Source: Pseudomonas sp. 2FG
GTDB lineage: Bacteria; Pseudomonadota; Gammaproteobacteria; Pseudomonadales; Pseudomonadaceae
Assembly (NCBI RefSeq): GCF_005502935.1
Contig: NZ_SCMP01000013.1
Location: 93,769 to 157,768, forward strand
DNA length: 64,000 bases
Direction: 5' to 3'
The notes beneath the pieces were generated by a model. That model had not been told where the DNA came from. It worked only from the letters and a program-made list of their open reading frames with translations, and made no database searches. Positions within the stretch are counted from its first letter, which is position 1. Each line of letters opens with the position of its first letter. Shown here one piece after another: positions 61,983-64,000 of the stretch. Made by a program: the position numbers and the translations under genes.

Positions 61983-63407
61983 TCACAACGCGCTCTGACA
62001 TGAGTTGCCTAACTGAATCAATAACGCTTCTTTCCCGTTCTTCAAATAGGGCTTGAAGTGTTTGGTCGCACAGCGCGACAACCAAGACAATGTTGTTGGG
62101 GGCGGCGCCATGACGAAAAGCTGGGCGTCACGCGATGCATGCGACCTGACCTGATCCTCCGTCAGTTCCTGGATGGAACGGCCAGCGTAGAACACCAGAC
62201 GCATATCTGGCGGGCCGAGGCTGTAGATCGTTTGAGCAGGATTAGCGGCAGTCGCAACCCTAATCCCAGGGAGGGCTTGGACACGATAAGCGAATACCTG
62301 TCGTTCGAACACTGCATAAAAACCAACAAAACAGATGAGCGTCAACGGCGGCAGCCAGGTCAGGATGCTGCGCCGCCCACCTTGCACTGAGGTGAGCACC
62401 CTTACCCAGTGATACGCCAGCAAAAGAGCGATAACCGGGTAAGTCGGCAAGAGGTATTTCGCGTGTTTATCGGTAAAAAGGGAAAAAATCAGGAGCGGCA
62501 CAAGTGCGGCACACGCCAGTAAGTTGAACTCGGGAACCGTGCGGATTTTTTGCCATAACTGCCGTGGTCGGATAAACAGCACAAGCCAAAACGGGAAGAA
62601 ATCCCCCGCCAGGTAAGCCAGATAGGCGTACCAAGGCTCTCCGCCGTCGCCGCTAACTTTATCGACGATGTCTTGTTGGAGTATCGATTGCCACACGCCC
62701 CATCCTTCCTGCAAGGTCACGGCAAAATACCAGGACCCACCGATCAACAAGGCAACCAGCCAACCCAAACCATCAGATAAAAAAGTCTTGGCGCGTTGAT
62801 GGGACTGGAGCAGGGCAAAGATAAGAATGGGGATGGAGACGAAGAGCAGGCTCACCGGCCCTTTGGTCAGCAGACAACAACCAAGGATCGTATAGCTGAG
62901 CAGGACCCAGCGACGACTACCGTTGCCAAACAGATAGGGCCAGGCAGACAACAGGGACAATAGGCAAAGTCCAGTCAGCGACATCTCGATTTCGGCCCGT
63001 CTGGCGAACATGCTGAAACCGGCATTGGCCGCCAAGAATATGGCTGCAAAGATCCCGACCCAGCGTCCTCCAAGTTTTGAACCCAACACGTAGACGCCAG
63101 CGAGGCAGGAGAGCGCGAAAAGCGCCGAAGGCAGGCGCATGGCCCACTCTGAAACCTCGCCGAGCAGATGCACTGGCACAAGGGTCAGCCAATAAAAGAG
63201 CGGCGGCTTGGCCAGATATAGACTCCCGTTCATATACGGGAGCAGCCAATTGTTTGCTTCATACATCTCGCGAACCGTCACCGCTCGCCTGGCTTCGTTG
63301 ACGCTAAGAAACGGGATATCGCCATTTCCCCAAAGGCACAGAAGAAGCAAGAGCACCGCTAAAACGACGCACCAAAACAAACTCTCTTTCCCGATTTCTA
63401 TTTTCAT
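61983..63407 (-). CDS. ArnT-like glycosyltransferase, family 39
   Basis: 474-residue inner-membrane glycosyltransferase with about 11-12 hydrophobic segments. The N-terminal GNGDIPFLSVNEARRAVTVREMYEANNWLLPYMNGSLYLAKPPLFYWL holds the family's first periplasmic loop acidic residue and the KPPLFYW signature of ArnT/PMT enzymes, which move a sugar from undecaprenyl phosphate to lipid A or protein. The start is ATG 63407; a longer frame to 63587 has no hydrophobic or family sequence. No arn operon is nearby, so the acceptor is unknown. Codon use is less GC-rich than in most neighbours, suggesting transfer. Confidence 0.85.
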   Translation of the reverse strand: MKIEIGKESLFWCVVLAVLLLLLCLWGNGDIPFLSVNEARRAVTVREMYEANNWLLPYMNGSLYLAKPPLFYWLTLVPVHLLGEVSEWAMRLPSALFALSCLAGVYVLGSKLGGRWVGIFAAIFLAANAGFSMFARRAEIEMSLTGLCLLSLLSAWPYLFGNGSRRWVLLSYTILGCCLLTKGPVSLLFVSIPILIFALLQSHQRAKTFLSDGLGWLVALLIGGSWYFAVTLQEGWGVWQSILQQDIVDKVSGDGGEPWYAYLAYLAGDFFPFWLVLFIRPRQLWQKIRTVPEFNLLACAALVPLLIFSLFTDKHAKYLLPTYPVIALLLAYHWVRVLTSVQGGRRSILTWLPPLTLICFVGFYAVFERQVFAYRVQALPGIRVATAANPAQTIYSLGPPDMRLVFYAGRSIQELTEDQVRSHASRDAQLFVMAPPPTTLSWLSRCATKHFKPYLKNGKEALLIQLGNSCQSAL

Positions 63408-63595
63408 CAAAATCGATCTCAAAGGGGGGTGTGACAATTCCACGAGACTGCGCTTAAACAGGTCTCGAGTGTTGATCCAGGGATTATTACGAGAGCTCGT
63501 AAGGTACTTGGTCTTAACCCGCGTGAAGCCGTCGAAGTTTTCGTCGGCTATGTCACTGCATTTGTGGCTACGAAATTCTAGAGCCAAGCATGTTA

Positions 63596-63890
63596 TTACC
63601 GTAAGGCTGGCTTTTCCCCACTCTTATGGAATGCGTAGAGTAAGTTCGGCTCACTGGCTATGTACAGATTCCCATCGTTATCCAAAGTCACTCCTTCAGC
63701 ATTAATAATGGATTCTTTCACATCGCTAAACCCGCTCAAAAACGTACGAGAACTGACCATTTCACCTTCCTCACTAAGCTCGATCAGCAATTTTGACTCT
63801 TGACTAAGTATGAGGATATGACCTGTTTTAGGGTCGAAGTGGATGTCTGAAATATCGGTCGCAAAAAAATTTGCGTTTACCCAACTGGTT
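63596..63890 (-). pseudogene. SdiA-regulated-family gene, interrupted by an insertion sequence
   Basis: The minus-strand frame reads WVNANFFATDISDIHFDPKT, then LLIELSEEGEMVSSRTFLSG, INAEGVTLDNDGNLYIASEPNLLYAF and ends after PALR. This is the C-terminal two-blade part of the SdiA-regulated beta-propeller family. An ATG at 63790 is internal, because homology continues upstream to about 63885. There the reading runs into insertion-sequence-like DNA, so the N-terminal part is separated or lost. These proteins are periplasmic or membrane-anchored calcium-binding-type propellers of unknown role. Confidence 0.65.
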
Positions 63891-64000
63891 GAGGCTGTAG
63901 AAAAACCTGCTGCCTGCCGCGGTGCCGGCTGATAATCTTCGACTCATTCAATCGCAGGGAGGCGCGGGCGCGATGCCTCGGTTCAAGACCGTTCACAAGG
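63891..64000 (+). mobile_element. Left end of an insertion sequence with transposase start
   Basis: From about 63891 the sequence GAGGCTGTAGAAAAACCTG looks like an insertion-sequence end. At 63973 an ATG with GGGAGG at 63957-63962 opens MPRFKTVHKG, which resembles the N-terminus of IS1182-type (IS5-like DDE) transposases. Only nine codons are in the window. The element appears to have inserted into the SdiA-regulated-type gene. Family assignment is tentative. Confidence 0.5.

Noticed and set aside
63408..63587. 60-residue N-terminal extension of the family 39 glycosyltransferase
   Set aside because: Polar sequence unlike the family, which starts at the first membrane helix just after Met 63407.

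Overview
The window is about 64 kb of GC-rich bacterial chromosome. Gene content and style (MuxABC-OpmB efflux operon, quinohemoprotein amine dehydrogenase operon, mmsAB valine cluster, short GTAGG-type inverted repeats between genes) point to Pseudomonas in the broad sense. The species cannot be fixed from the sequence alone. There are no rRNA or tRNA genes and no CRISPR array.

Layout. 0-8 kb: quinohemoprotein amine dehydrogenase operon (qhpA-qhpD-qhpC-qhpB), followed by an acyl-CoA ligase and an AraC-type regulator. 8-11.5 kb: a membrane PAS-GGDEF-EAL protein and a glutathione-dependent formaldehyde-activating enzyme. 11.6-11.8 kb: a small TA-flanked inverted-repeat element. 11.8-18.5 kb: valine catabolism (acyl-CoA dehydrogenase, 3-hydroxyisobutyryl-CoA hydrolase, mmsB, enoyl-CoA hydratase, mmsA) with a divergent LysR regulator. 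18.6-26 kb: a likely branched acyl-CoA (isoleucine) cluster (AMP-ligase, HSD10-like dehydrogenase, thiolase, acyl-CoA dehydrogenase), then a LysR regulator divergent from another acyl-CoA dehydrogenase. 26-30 kb: a PstS-OmpA fusion behind a PHO box, xthA, a GNAT acetyltransferase and tpx. 30-39 kb: muxABC-opmB with four-base overlaps throughout. 39-45.5 kb: housekeeping genes (ugd, galU, gor, a TRIC channel, two VOC proteins, a PCu(A)C copper chaperone).

45.6-57 kb is an accessory-looking block. It holds a MoaD/ThiS-like sulfur carrier paired with an Asp-box beta-propeller, then sufR divergent from a Rieske ferredoxin and sufB-C-D-S-U. These are followed by a HesB-SufT fusion and a DUF255 thioredoxin-fold protein. 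sufR and sufB carry near-identical 19-bp operator-like sequences. 56.7-61.7 kb looks like a low-oxygen stress block: an MgtC/DUF4010 membrane protein, a tandem universal stress protein behind a perfect Anr/FNR box, two phosphoribosyltransferases, a small hydrolase and a PAS remnant. 62-64 kb is less GC-rich and holds an ArnT-like glycosyltransferase. An SdiA-regulated-type gene there appears to be cut by an insertion sequence whose transposase starts at the window edge.

The first 26 kb is largely a catabolic region: primary amines are oxidised to aldehydes, and branched-chain acids are channelled through acyl-CoA intermediates to propionyl-CoA and acetyl-CoA. The most interesting parts are the self-contained SufR-SUF operon with its HesB-SufT fusion, the ubiquitin-like carrier/propeller pair, the PHO-boxed PstS-OmpA gene and the Anr-boxed stress block.
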